From: Candidatus Magasanikiibacteriota bacterium
GTDB lineage: Bacteria; Patescibacteriota; Patescibacteriia; Magasanikbacterales; GWA2-37-8
DNA: 40,004 bases
Direction of reading: 5' to 3'
Assembly (NCBI GenBank): GCA_023246715.1
Contig: JAHFHZ010000007.1
Span: 1 to 40,004 of the forward strand
Of this stretch, positions 32,101 to 40,004 are shown one piece after another. A model generated the notes under the pieces. It was not told the DNA's origin and did no database searches. It saw only the letters and a list, made by a program, of their open reading frames with translations. Made by a program: the position numbers and the translations under genes. The number at the start of each line of letters is the position of its first letter. Position 1 is the stretch's first letter.

Positions 32101-33261
32101 TTTACTTCCGGCCGAGACCAGGATTTGGCCGATAATCGAGCAAGCGCCGTGGTCGGTTTGGGGTGGGGGAGCACCTCTCCAGCTAGCCAGGATTGGCAGG
32201 GCATGTGGTTTCATCCAGGATCAATCGGGGTTTTGGAAGAAGTCGCGTATCGTTATGCCGGGCACCCGTTTCGTCCGAATAATTTTATTTTTACGCCATT
32301 TATTTCACAAGCAATCCGCGTAGAGCAGGCGGAGTTGGTGGTGAGCGGTGTTGAATTTTTTGCCAATGGCGGTACCACGGTCTTTGCCGATCACGCGCAG
32401 TTGACCATTGTTGATACAGTTTTTGCTAACAACGCTGGTGAGGCAACACTCGCAGTGGACGCGGATTATTCCAGCACTACTTTGAAGCGCGTAACAGCGC
32501 GTGGATTTACCAATCCGACTGGGGCGCTGGCGGTTCGACATTTGTGGCCTGAATTCCAAGATTTAATTTTTGAAGATAACACCAGAAATTCTATTTTTAT
32601 TGATCGAGCAGATATTTCCGGCACAGTACGCCTGAACAAAGATACTTCCGTTGTTTTTTCAAACCCTACCGTGCTGCCGGGAGCAAAATTAATTATTGAC
32701 CCAGGCGTGCGGCTGGCTTTGCCTCAGCAGTCTTCAATAATGGTACAGGGGGAGCTAGAAGCATTAGGTACAGCTGAAGAACCAATAATTATTACATCGG
32801 AAAAAATTATTACCACGAGCGATTATTGGGGTAATTTGGTTTTTGATCATGCTACGGGCACATTCCGTCACGTGGTAATTTCACGGGGGAATCGTTCGGA
32901 GCTCGAGGATGGAACTATTGTGGCAATAAATAGCGCTATCACTCTGGAAGATAGCAGTATTACCGATCCTCGGCCGCCCGGTAATATTATTAAAGCCAAA
33001 GATAGTATTGTGGCTTTGCGGCGGAGCGTCTTGAGCTATCCAATTCGCCCTGATTTTTTTGCCTTAAGCGCTGGCGTGTGGATGGATGGCGGGAAATTAA
33101 CGATCGAATCGACCACTTTTCAAAATATTGATGTCGGGATTATCGGTTTGAGTTTTCCGCTGCCCGCGCTGGAGCTGATTGATATGGGCCTGGGAAATTT
33201 TCCGGGCGTGCAAGAACCAATTAATCCCTTGCCCTGGCTCGGTACCCTTCAATTACAGTAA
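29158..33261 (+). CDS. Secreted zinc phospholipase C-like, lamin-tail and beta-helix protein
   Basis: A 1367-aa protein with a signal peptide (about 1-30, cleavage near SAAQG). Residues 31-340 resemble zinc-dependent phospholipase C/S1-P1 nucleases: GTHTTHPAL, DEDIPPRYANHFYDP and LGHILHLIEDATVPDHTRND supply the His/Asp/Glu zinc ligands. A Pro/Ala/Ser/Thr-rich linker follows (about 370-540), then Ig-like and FN3-like segments (545-740), a lamin-tail domain (about 745-890; NEVAWAGTSADYPNDEWFEL) and a long beta-helix-like region (900-1340). No sortase signal or C-terminal helix was seen. Probably secreted or surface-attached. Phospholipid hydrolysis is inferred from motifs, not proven. Confidence 0.7.
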   Translation: MVFLRRKSIYTIFLFFCLLTGSFLYRSAAQGYGTHTTHPALTDQMVDFYNLSFSDQLTPEEKEALVQGSIDEDIPPRYANHFYDPVYNQGWEAQNLGIIPPTVLKLFTRIFINVNTTILSSKQWAHDEAVQARYVGYGGNHSWEQALRQYAQGDTIGAYYSLGHILHLIEDATVPDHTRNDTHVHPFSEVTLDGGSPYEDYSKQFTRGRLNVIADLQQGNKQPVILDSLDAYFDAVAGFSHRYFFSEHTINTAKYKYPKIFKELGLYGYGKDHNGATFPLVKIDKTINLKTGGITTKLSLKDESSFVLENYFSRLSESAVTNGAGIIHLFKQEAEAAKKDISLLPAEPTASWWQKVRSPAFAVFLPVSQAASTLSNAVGGALSALKNGFSAVVSQGYDSLLSKLGFFTPALTAPVDQLAPALQSSSPAAPTTFSQTVTPAVAAAPLSATKPLVATAPSKPTAPPAIKSPSLSKPTIPSGQNKSVPTAGPGGVTNTSGSSSSANILNQNSTSNAVLSVSSSTSLSPVVDTASTTDSIPESSVVFPGLPPPMLDASFLSTIFTTSSSFVITGAVTTTTVKVFFFSSATSTYDSAGNNFVIPSSGVWSIETELAEGGNTFYFIAVNSLGVTSTLSQAVVLIRDNTRPTVPEITINNKSGPTSTDLEIEFLSSDALSSRVDYDVEYATAPSSTDWLPLITNTASTSIIFAGERGRRYFFRARALDSAGNTSEFSVDAAANLGVVIALSQELVFNEVAWAGTSADYPNDEWFELFNNTSTTIDLRGWKILVNGIQIDFEQIQSTVIQPGGYFLLERDRDTAVRNIDAEIIYHLSGGFPDQGAKLELISPEEKTVDVVDASAGWYAGSLGERRSMERISTMSSGSEAANWQTNQGARLAGRSFNGAPVLGSPRQTNFGFIVLQGTQEQPLTLLTKENNPYVLIDYQVPEGFTLRIEKGVVIKSFAPEAVLNIHGTVEAVGTRAEPIIFTSGRDQDLADNRASAVVGLGWGSTSPASQDWQGMWFHPGSIGVLEEVAYRYAGHPFRPNNFIFTPFISQAIRVEQAELVVSGVEFFANGGTTVFADHAQLTIVDTVFANNAGEATLAVDADYSSTTLKRVTARGFTNPTGALAVRHLWPEFQDLIFEDNTRNSIFIDRADISGTVRLNKDTSVVFSNPTVLPGAKLIIDPGVRLALPQQSSIMVQGELEALGTAEEPIIITSEKIITTSDYWGNLVFDHATGTFRHVVISRGNRSELEDGTIVAINSAITLEDSSITDPRPPGNIIKAKDSIVALRRSVLSYPIRPDFFALSAGVWMDGGKLTIESTTFQNIDVGIIGLSFPLPALELIDMGLGNFPGVQEPINPLPWLGTLQLQ

Positions 33262-33357
33262 CGGCCATACCATTGACAAACGCCAAATTTTATTTTTATA
33301 GCCCCAAGCCTCTTAAAATGGTTTTTGATGCTGGCCTGTCCCGGGTGTTTGAACGGT

Positions 33358-33433
33358 CATAATTTTGCTCAACTAAGCTAAAATTATGCTGTTGTGCATT
33401 ATAATTGTGGCTCTGTCGATTTTGTGCTATAAT
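33358..33433 (+). promoter_or_regulatory. Promoter with an upstream inverted repeat
   Basis: TTGTGG (33405-33410), 17 bases and TATAAT (33428-33433), with an extended TGC. A second TATAAT at 33400-33405 has no clear -35 box. Upstream, CATAATTTT (33358-33366) and AAAATTATG (33380-33388) form an inverted repeat, a candidate operator. A TTGACA at 33273-33278 with TATAGC 18 bases later is a further possible promoter. The rest of 33262-33357 shows no gene. Confidence 0.6.
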
Positions 33434-33453
33434 CGGGTTACAATTTTTGCGTC

Positions 33454-36402
33454 ATGCATTCCTTAGAAGGAGTACAATCGAGCTGGTGGAAACGACTTAA
33501 AAAACCGCCCTTGCACTGGGCCAGTGCCTTGGCGATTTTTGCGTTTCTGGCCGGGGTTTTTTGGATAGGTACCGGCGAGGTTGCGCACGCGGCCGTGATT
33601 GATTATGTGTTCCAGGCGGTGTCGTGGGTGCTGTTGCAGTTGGCGGAATTTTTCTTAAAGATTTCGGTATTTTTGCTCTCGTTTATTATTGAAATTGCCG
33701 GGTATAACGGCTATTTAAACTCCACGCCGGTACAAGTGGGTTGGGTGATGGTGCGCGATATTACCAACATGGGTTTTGTGGTGATATTACTGCTCATCGC
33801 TTTTGGCACCATTTTGGGCATTGAACAATACGAATGGAAAAAAATGTTGGTGAAGTTTGTGTTGGCCGCGATTTTGGTGAACTTCAGCCGCATTATTTGT
33901 GGGGTGTTTATTGATGTGTCACAGGTGGTGATGATTACGTTTGTAAATGGCGTGGCGGCCACCGCCGGCGGCAACCTGATTAACGCCTTTAGTTTGGATA
34001 AATTAATGGGGGTAAACCCCAATGTGCCGGCCGAGGGAATCAGCGGTTCGGGTACATTTATGGCCAGTGTTGGCGCTATTACGTTCGCGGCGATTGTGGC
34101 CGGGCTGATGCTGGTATTCTTTATGATGCTGGCTGCCCGCATGGTGGTGCTTTGGGTATTGATTGTACTATCCCCCTTGGCGTTTGTACTCAGCGTGTTG
34201 CCCCAGACCGAAAAATATGCCAGTGAATGGTGGAGTGAATTTGGCAGCAACCTTATTACGGGCCCTGTTCTGATGTTTTTTATTTGGCTATCTTTTGTTA
34301 CGGTTGGCAGCGGCGCGATCCACGATGAAATTAGCAGCCCGGAAAACAATAGTTCACCCACCATTGCCCAAGGAGCGGCGGATGCCGATCGCATTGGTGG
34401 GCAGCAGGTGGGAATTTCCGAAGTTATGACCTGGCCGAAAATGGCCAATTTTGCCATTGCGGTAGCCATGTTGGCAGTTGGCGCCAAAGCAGCCGCGCAA
34501 ATTGGCGGCGTTGGGGCCAGTTGGGCTGGTAACGCCGTTGATTTTGGCAAGAAAGTGGCGGCGGTGGCCGGTGGCTATACCCTTGGCAAATGGGCCGCTG
34601 GTGGAGTGGCCTCGGGCGCTTCGGCGGTTGGCCGCGGTGCTGGTTGGGCGCTGTACCATGGCAGTGGCTTAGCCAGCCGCGTGCAGCGGGTATCTAACTG
34701 GGCGCAGAATCAGTATCAGGGTTTTGAAGCCTGGCGACACGATACTGGGTTCCGGCCAAAGGTGAGAATGAAAATGGATGAAAAAACCGGCCAAATGGTT
34801 GAAGACCGGGATGAGAAAAACCGCATCCAGTATGAACGTGATTCGCATGGGAATTTAGTTTTGGAAGAAACCAAGCGTAGCGCGATGCAGCGTTGGTTTC
34901 ATGGCCGGGTGGCCCGTGATATTCAGAGCGCCAAGATTTTGGAAAAAACCACTAAATTTGCCGATAATCGCAAGGAATTATTAGATAAGCGTACTACGGC
35001 CGTGCCGAGTTATTTATTGCAACATCCCGATGAGAAAGGCGACGCGATCGACCGTATGGAACGGGGTATGCTTCATGGTGAGGAGCTTCGTTCGGGCGCG
35101 AAAACCAAGGAATACGAAGCGCTTGGTGAAGCTTTGGTTACCCACAGCCGGCGTTATAAGGATGGCAAACTAGAGCAAGATCAAATTATGGCCGATGGCA
35201 CGGTGAAGAAAGCCAAGTCGATTGAGCAGATGATTGTGGATCACGAAATGCGCGCCGAAAATACGCACTTGCATAGCGAGGCCGAAAAAACCAACATGAA
35301 ATCCGACTTCTTGGAAGGTAAAGACGGTCAAAGTTTGATTGCCGGTCAGGCAGCCAGTGACGTGGCGGCCAATGCGTTTGCGGGGATGCGCCAGCAATTA
35401 TTGAGTGACGTGAAAGAAGTGCGTTCGGCTGCGGCTAAAGCGCTTATTGATGCCGAAGTTGCCAAGATTCAGGAAAAGTTAAAAGCCGAGGCGGCTTTGG
35501 AAGAAAAGCGCACTGGCGTGAAAGTGGATAAAAATGTCTTAGAAAATGAAATGGCCGCAGCTTCGGTAGAGAAGGTGGCCGCGGCGGTGAAGGTGCTGGC
35601 GAAAGACAATAAAGAAATTGCTTTGGCCTATACCACCGCGCTTAAAAAGCAAAATACTATTTTGGAAAGCCGTGGCCAAGGTATTTTAGATGATGATGTG
35701 CGCCAGCGGATTATTGGTGAACGCCAAGGGATTCAATTCCCGGCCGAGTCATCGCGTGCCGCGATTGAATCAATGGCCAAGGAACTGGGTAGTAAGGTAG
35801 AAAAAGACCAGATGCTGTCCGCTATGACCGGGCGTATGTTGCAAATTGCCGAAAAACGCCGCGCTAATCGCGAAGACCCCAGCAATAATCCATACAGCGA
35901 AAAAGATCAGCGCATTGACGAAATTTATACTCAGGCGCTGGCTTCCAGAATGCAAAAAGAACGCTGGATTGATGATTTACAGGGTTCCAGTGAAAAAGCG
36001 GTGGCCGAAGGCATGGGTATTTCGGGTGAAGATGCCGCGTATTTGAATAAACTGGTCGAAAACGGTCGCCAAGTTGGGCGTGATAGCAGTGGCGGCGGGA
36101 GTGGTGGTGTGCTAGCTGATTTGAAAAAGGTATTAGGTAACGCTGGTGAACAGCAGCGTAGCTTGGTAGGCGCGTTGAAAAATGCGGCGAAAGCGGCTGG
36201 TATGGATAATTTAACGGCCATGGCCCAGCACGCCTCGCGCCCCGACCAAATGGAAGAATTGATTCGAAAGATTAAAACAATGAATACTGGGGATACAAAT
36301 GGCCGCAGCCATGAAGACATGGTGGCTTTGATTAAAGCTATGGGTGATGGCCATTTCCAGGCCGATCAGGAGTTAAAACAATTGCTGGATAAACATAAAT
36401 AA
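33454..36402 (+). CDS. VirB6/TrbL-like membrane protein with long soluble tail
   Basis: A 982-aa protein. The first 290 residues hold about six membrane helices, with NMGFVVILLLIAFGTILGIEQYEWKK and NFSRIICGVFIDVSQVVMI among the segments that recall VirB6/TrbL-type inner-membrane components of type IV secretion systems. Two further hydrophobic, Gly/Ala-rich segments lie at 325-400. From about 420 to 982 the protein is charged and predicted helical, with many Lys, Glu and Ala and coiled-coil-like stretches. It starts the co-directional run at the window end. The secretion role is inferred; no ATPase is in view. Confidence 0.6.
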   Translation: MHSLEGVQSSWWKRLKKPPLHWASALAIFAFLAGVFWIGTGEVAHAAVIDYVFQAVSWVLLQLAEFFLKISVFLLSFIIEIAGYNGYLNSTPVQVGWVMVRDITNMGFVVILLLIAFGTILGIEQYEWKKMLVKFVLAAILVNFSRIICGVFIDVSQVVMITFVNGVAATAGGNLINAFSLDKLMGVNPNVPAEGISGSGTFMASVGAITFAAIVAGLMLVFFMMLAARMVVLWVLIVLSPLAFVLSVLPQTEKYASEWWSEFGSNLITGPVLMFFIWLSFVTVGSGAIHDEISSPENNSSPTIAQGAADADRIGGQQVGISEVMTWPKMANFAIAVAMLAVGAKAAAQIGGVGASWAGNAVDFGKKVAAVAGGYTLGKWAAGGVASGASAVGRGAGWALYHGSGLASRVQRVSNWAQNQYQGFEAWRHDTGFRPKVRMKMDEKTGQMVEDRDEKNRIQYERDSHGNLVLEETKRSAMQRWFHGRVARDIQSAKILEKTTKFADNRKELLDKRTTAVPSYLLQHPDEKGDAIDRMERGMLHGEELRSGAKTKEYEALGEALVTHSRRYKDGKLEQDQIMADGTVKKAKSIEQMIVDHEMRAENTHLHSEAEKTNMKSDFLEGKDGQSLIAGQAASDVAANAFAGMRQQLLSDVKEVRSAAAKALIDAEVAKIQEKLKAEAALEEKRTGVKVDKNVLENEMAAASVEKVAAAVKVLAKDNKEIALAYTTALKKQNTILESRGQGILDDDVRQRIIGERQGIQFPAESSRAAIESMAKELGSKVEKDQMLSAMTGRMLQIAEKRRANREDPSNNPYSEKDQRIDEIYTQALASRMQKERWIDDLQGSSEKAVAEGMGISGEDAAYLNKLVENGRQVGRDSSGGGSGGVLADLKKVLGNAGEQQRSLVGALKNAAKAAGMDNLTAMAQHASRPDQMEELIRKIKTMNTGDTNGRSHEDMVALIKAMGDGHFQADQELKQLLDKHK

Positions 36403-36426
36403 TTACTAATTTAAGTCCTGCTGCAT

Positions 36427-38622
36427 ATGGCGCATGATCATGGTCACGGGGGGTTGAGACCGGAAACGAGAAAAAAACTTGATGAGTTGGCTAATGATGC
36501 CGCCACAGATTTGGGTAATCGTTTGCGCGGGGAAGCGCCGCCGAAAGCAGCTGTTAAAGAAGCGGCTGGTAGCGGCGGGCATCACGATGAACACGCGAAT
36601 GGACATGATGATCATGATGAGCAGGCTCACGCCGAAGAAGAGCACCACGGCGTTCGTAGTGGAGGTGAACACGGTCGCGCCCGACAACGTGAAAGTTTGG
36701 CTGGGACCATGGCGCGCGCGATAGAGGGCAACGTGACCGGGCTATCACCGGAAGTCGCTGAGCGCCTTCGGCTTGACTTGCTCACGAACTCTACCGCCGA
36801 TTATAGCCGCATCAACCTGACGGAAATTTTTATCGCGTTTAATTTTGACGCTAACCAAACCGCTACCCATTGGCGCCTGGCCAAAATTATGGACGGTATC
36901 GCCATGTGTTCGGGCGAGTTCCATATTTTGGAAGATAATTTGAGCCCTGGAAAAATTCCAGAAAAAATTTACGATGTCATTCGTGCGGGTGATGTTAGTG
37001 AGCCAACTTGGGCCATATCCGTTGCGAATCCAAAAAATCCCGAAGGTGAAAAAGAAAAATTTAAAGCCAGCCTGACTGACTTTGCTTACCTGGTTGATAC
37101 CTTGAAAGCCAACCGCGAATTAGGGCTGTACCGTATCCCAATCAATGAACTGCTTTATAAGTTTTTTAAAGGCGAAGATATTGTCACTCGGCCGATTGTT
37201 GAAAAAAATGAAGCGGGTAAGGTGTTTGGTAAAAAGACCTTAAATTTACGTGGCCAAGCCATCAATCCGCGCGACTCGTATGCTGGCCAGGACGCTATTG
37301 ATATTGAAGCCTATATAAAATACGTGAAAAAATCCCAAACTGGCATGCAGCAGGTTGGTGACTGGCGTTATGATTCCGACAAGCACCGCGAGTTGGCGGC
37401 GCAAACGTATTTGGCCCGCCTGGAAGGCGGTATTTACTGGATTCCTAACTCCGGCCGTTTAGCTGCCGAAGTGAGTAACGAAGATTTGCAAAAAAGTTCG
37501 GCCGATGGCGGTAAGGCGGCTATTAATGGCCAACCCCAGGAAGTCGGTGAAATGGAAGAAAGCCAAACTGGTAACATTGTGCGCTTCCGCATGCGCGATT
37601 TGGTACAGCGTAACGTTGGTGGCACGGTGCAAAGCTTGTCGGGCACCACGCGCCGTATGCACAAAGCGATGATGGGGCTGAACCTAAAAGAAGAAGCGGC
37701 CAAAGTGTTTAGTGAAAAAGTTGATGTTCCGAATCCCGATGGCAGCTCGGAAAAAAAGGAAACAAAGGTAGTGTACCTCTGTGGTAATGATGAACGTGGC
37801 CGATCGGGCGATATTATTAAGGCCATGCACGTGCATTACGATAAAGCCATGAAAAAATCCAGGGGTTTTGGTCTTTCGAATGACGAAGCGTACGATTTGG
37901 CTTTGGTAGATGTGTTTGCGCCTTGTATCTTGAACAACGCCAACGACTGGCTGATTGCTTTGGCAAAAGTATACCCAGATATTGGTGGTGGAAGCGGTGA
38001 GCGCGGCATTGTCCAGAATCCTAATAAGTTTAATTTTCTTTTGAGGATTAAATGTTACGATCCGGAAGAAGATCGGATTCGTTGGCAGGATTTCCATGGT
38101 TTTAACGATCTGCTTAAATATATCCGGGACCGGGTGAAACTTGGCCACATTGATCAGCCGATCGAAGAATCCAGCGGGCAGTTAAAACAGGAAGATGCCC
38201 CGCTTTACGAAGCGGTTGAAAAATTTGAAAATGCTGATCAGGCGAGCAATTATGCCGCGTTAGCCACGGAGCTTCTTGGTGAGTATGCTGGTGAGTATCT
38301 GGCTGATTACGCGAGCGGCAATCGCACGATGTTTAAGTCGGTGCGTACGGCTAATGGGGAACTTATTCCCTTTGATCCGGGACAGAAAAATAAAGTGGAA
38401 GGGCGCACTAAGTTGACTTTCGATCAAATTATCCTTAAAGAAATCCAGACCCTTAAAGACGAAGGCCGGATTGGCGAGATTTTTGATCTCTTGTCTAAAA
38501 TTTATTCGCCAGCTGACGACTTTGATGTGGGTAAAATGGATGAATTACAACCCGCTCTGGACGCATTCGTAAACACTCTGGCTGGTTTGCCGCCCGCTGA
38601 ACGCCAAAAATTAAAAGCTTAA
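36427..38622 (+). CDS. Unknown 731-aa protein with a His-rich start
   Basis: No recognised domain. Residues 1-90 are very rich in His, Asp and Glu (MAHDHGHGG, GHHDEHANGHDDHDEQAHAE and EEEHHG), a composition that could bind Ni, Zn or Cu. The remaining 640 residues look globular and soluble, with no membrane helix or signal peptide. It follows the VirB6-like gene by 24 bases and precedes the 415-aa gene by 15 bases, so it is probably part of the same operon and may form the cytoplasmic part of the machine. Function unknown. Confidence 0.6.
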   Translation: MAHDHGHGGLRPETRKKLDELANDAATDLGNRLRGEAPPKAAVKEAAGSGGHHDEHANGHDDHDEQAHAEEEHHGVRSGGEHGRARQRESLAGTMARAIEGNVTGLSPEVAERLRLDLLTNSTADYSRINLTEIFIAFNFDANQTATHWRLAKIMDGIAMCSGEFHILEDNLSPGKIPEKIYDVIRAGDVSEPTWAISVANPKNPEGEKEKFKASLTDFAYLVDTLKANRELGLYRIPINELLYKFFKGEDIVTRPIVEKNEAGKVFGKKTLNLRGQAINPRDSYAGQDAIDIEAYIKYVKKSQTGMQQVGDWRYDSDKHRELAAQTYLARLEGGIYWIPNSGRLAAEVSNEDLQKSSADGGKAAINGQPQEVGEMEESQTGNIVRFRMRDLVQRNVGGTVQSLSGTTRRMHKAMMGLNLKEEAAKVFSEKVDVPNPDGSSEKKETKVVYLCGNDERGRSGDIIKAMHVHYDKAMKKSRGFGLSNDEAYDLALVDVFAPCILNNANDWLIALAKVYPDIGGGSGERGIVQNPNKFNFLLRIKCYDPEEDRIRWQDFHGFNDLLKYIRDRVKLGHIDQPIEESSGQLKQEDAPLYEAVEKFENADQASNYAALATELLGEYAGEYLADYASGNRTMFKSVRTANGELIPFDPGQKNKVEGRTKLTFDQIILKEIQTLKDEGRIGEIFDLLSKIYSPADDFDVGKMDELQPALDAFVNTLAGLPPAERQKLKA

Positions 38623-38637
38623 TTACGTATTTTAGGT

Positions 38638-39885
38638 ATGGCCGCACACGATTCATTATTCGATGTTCGCCGTTGCCTGCGTCAGGCAGCCAAAACGCCC
38701 GCCGAGGAGCGTGGCTTTGTGGACCGCCTGAATAATCTGAAACTCTTGCCGCTGGAAGAGTTTTTATTGACTCGTTTGTATCAGCCGCGTAGCTCTAGTT
38801 TTGGCATTACGCTCGACCGTTACGAAAAAGTAGTGCCGATGCTCCGCGGCCAGAATGGTACTATCCAGCCCTGGCTGAACGAAGCCGCGTTCAAAGACAT
38901 GTTTCTGACCGAAGAAATGTTGGAAGACCCGGCGTTCATTGCTACGGTTCTGCACTCATTATATGTGTGGCACACGGGCGATTTCCATTTACCGGCCATT
39001 CGTTTTTTGCGGATGCTGGAAACGTTTACCACCGGGGATTTTTTGTTTGATGGTTTGGTGAAAGATGTTGCCTCGTTATACCGCCGGATTAGCTTGTTGA
39101 TTTTTGTTCAATTTTTTGGCGATTTGCCGACACCTTTTCAGCTGTTGTTCGCCAACTCAGCGCTGGTCTTCGGGGCGATTGCCCGCGGGCTTGATGTCGA
39201 TCAGGCTTTTGCCCGGGCCGTACAGTATTCTTTAATGGTAATTAACCGCCGGGAAATGTGTTTGCGCTTGGCGGCTTTTTTATATGAAAACAAAACCCCG
39301 CTTGGCAAGCAGCCCGGGGGTGTCGCGGGAGCAACGATTGCCTTTTGGATTGAACAGTTTGATTTATTCAGCCAGAAGAAGTTTGATGGCATTAGCTTAA
39401 TTAACTTCTTGCAAGATCGTGTCCGCTGGCAGTTTGTGAGTGCCGAGGAAAAATATTTGGTTGAACAGGGAATTACGCTATATGCCCATTTAATTTCCGA
39501 CCATTACGTTTTGCCGGATTTTGAAGGGCCGCTGTCGAGCCGTTCCGCGCCCGCCAGAGTTACTCCGGCTCCTTTGAGTAGCACGCAGGTTTCGGAACCA
39601 AAGAGAGCGGAGGGGCCAGCGTTGGATTGGCAAAAAATTCTGGCTGCTGGTGTTTTGGATGATGCGCTGGCCGCGCAGGTGGCTGTCTGGCTCAAACGCA
39701 ATTCAGCGGAAAGCGCCCGTTCAATGATTTTTTCTGCAGTCAAAGATAAGAAATGGCAAGATGAGCCCTTATTGAACGTATTGCTCGGCATTGATGCTTT
39801 GTTTGAAGACTGCTATGGCCCCGCAATTCAACCGCTTTTGTATTTTGACGAGATCGCCGGCACTTTCGTTTGGAATAAAGTTTGA
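38638..39885 (+). CDS. Unknown 415-aa helical protein
   Basis: No recognised domain. Residues 1-300 appear mainly alpha-helical, with hydrophobic stretches near 170-200 (LLIFVQFFGDLPTPFQLLF) that may be buried helices rather than membrane spans. A Pro/Ser-rich linker (about 295-325) separates a C-terminal helical part (WQKILAAGVLDDALAAQVAVWLK). It is co-directional with the previous two genes and separated by 15 bases. Likely a soluble partner of the VirB6-like protein, but that is an inference from position. Confidence 0.6.
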   Translation: MAAHDSLFDVRRCLRQAAKTPAEERGFVDRLNNLKLLPLEEFLLTRLYQPRSSSFGITLDRYEKVVPMLRGQNGTIQPWLNEAAFKDMFLTEEMLEDPAFIATVLHSLYVWHTGDFHLPAIRFLRMLETFTTGDFLFDGLVKDVASLYRRISLLIFVQFFGDLPTPFQLLFANSALVFGAIARGLDVDQAFARAVQYSLMVINRREMCLRLAAFLYENKTPLGKQPGGVAGATIAFWIEQFDLFSQKKFDGISLINFLQDRVRWQFVSAEEKYLVEQGITLYAHLISDHYVLPDFEGPLSSRSAPARVTPAPLSSTQVSEPKRAEGPALDWQKILAAGVLDDALAAQVAVWLKRNSAESARSMIFSAVKDKKWQDEPLLNVLLGIDALFEDCYGPAIQPLLYFDEIAGTFVWNKV

Positions 39886-39903
39886 TTATTTTAATGGGGG
39901 AGT

Positions 39904-40004
39904 ATGGCCGATCAACCAGCGCAACCAACTATTTTGGTTAAAAAAGCCGATGGCACTAGCAGTCGGATGACCACGGCCGAGTTTAAAGCGTATCGCGCTA
40001 GCTT
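39904..40004 (+). CDS. Start of a gene cut by the window end
   Basis: An ATG at 39904, just after GGGGGAG, opens a frame that runs off the right edge after 33 codons (MADQPAQPTILVKKADGTSS at its start). It lies 18 bases after the previous stop, so it belongs to the same run. Too short to identify. Confidence 0.65.
   Translation, partial: MADQPAQPTILVKKADGTSSRMTTAEFKAYRAS

Noticed and set aside
33711-34550. 279-aa leftward frame opposite the VirB6-like gene
   Set aside because: Antisense to the membrane segments; the forward frame has consistent helices and gene spacing.
1-40004. CRISPR arrays, insertion sequences or prophage
   Set aside because: No regularly spaced direct repeats, transposase or integrase signatures, or phage structural genes were seen; the YvlD protein belongs to a chromosomal family despite its holin-like name.

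Overview
The window looks like a chromosomal segment from a Candidate Phyla Radiation (Patescibacteria) bacterium, probably Parcubacteria-like. This is inferred from the gene families, since no 16S rRNA gene is present. The supporting families are an archaeal-type UMP kinase, a long nucleoside diphosphate kinase with an internal insertion, a DUF4012 protein, a 7TM-type histidine kinase, a MreB, a two-domain wHTH/nucleotidyltransferase-like protein, a PP2C-like/propeller protein, and a VirB6-like protein with a very long soluble tail. Genes are tightly packed, with frequent 1-4 base overlaps or gaps under 20 bases. TGA is used as a stop, so the code is standard rather than the UGA=Gly code of some CPR lineages. 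Promoters are often very close to TTGACA-17-TATAAT.

Layout. 1-1300: a leftward, active-site-degenerate DHH-family protein behind a consensus promoter. 1329-8207: an aminoacyl-tRNA synthetase operon (valS, small EF-hand-like membrane protein, tyrS, TIM-barrel protein, argS) closed by a terminator. 8226-9675: a conspicuously GC-rich single-gene unit with a structured leader and a strong SD, encoding a Rossmann-fold, acyl-ACP-reductase-like protein. 9690-12713: orphan histidine kinase, bactofilin, diacylglycerol-kinase-like protein. 12724-14554: tRNA-Leu(GAG), small membrane proteins, a methyltransferase and a UPF0102 protein. 14648-15677: ndk, a structured RNA that may be 6S RNA, and a leftward rpmB (L28, 58 aa).

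15794-19241: a seven-gene operon (site-2-type protease, xseA, xseB, holin-like membrane protein, DUF1543-like protein, 50-aa basic protein, pyrH). 19245-20440: rplJ-rplL behind an L10 leader with an apparent attenuator. 20452-22737: a leftward PP2C-like/transmembrane/beta-propeller protein, sharing a divergent promoter with the next operon (22797-26833: wHTH-nucleotidyltransferase-like, TsaB-like, GT2 glycosyltransferase, DUF4012), followed by mreB. 27935-28653: a decayed accessory patch with an N-terminally truncated prepilin peptidase and a REP/MITE-like inverted repeat.

28654-40004: the most novel part. A lipid-hydrolase-like secreted protein of 1367 aa (zinc phospholipase C-like domain, linker, Ig-like, lamin-tail and beta-helix regions) is followed by a promoter and a co-directional run: a VirB6/TrbL-like membrane protein with a long tail, a 731-aa protein with a His-rich start, a 415-aa protein, and a gene cut by the window end. 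This run may be part of a CPR-specific secretion or cell-contact machine. Apart from the VirB6-like part, its proteins were not recognisable by eye.
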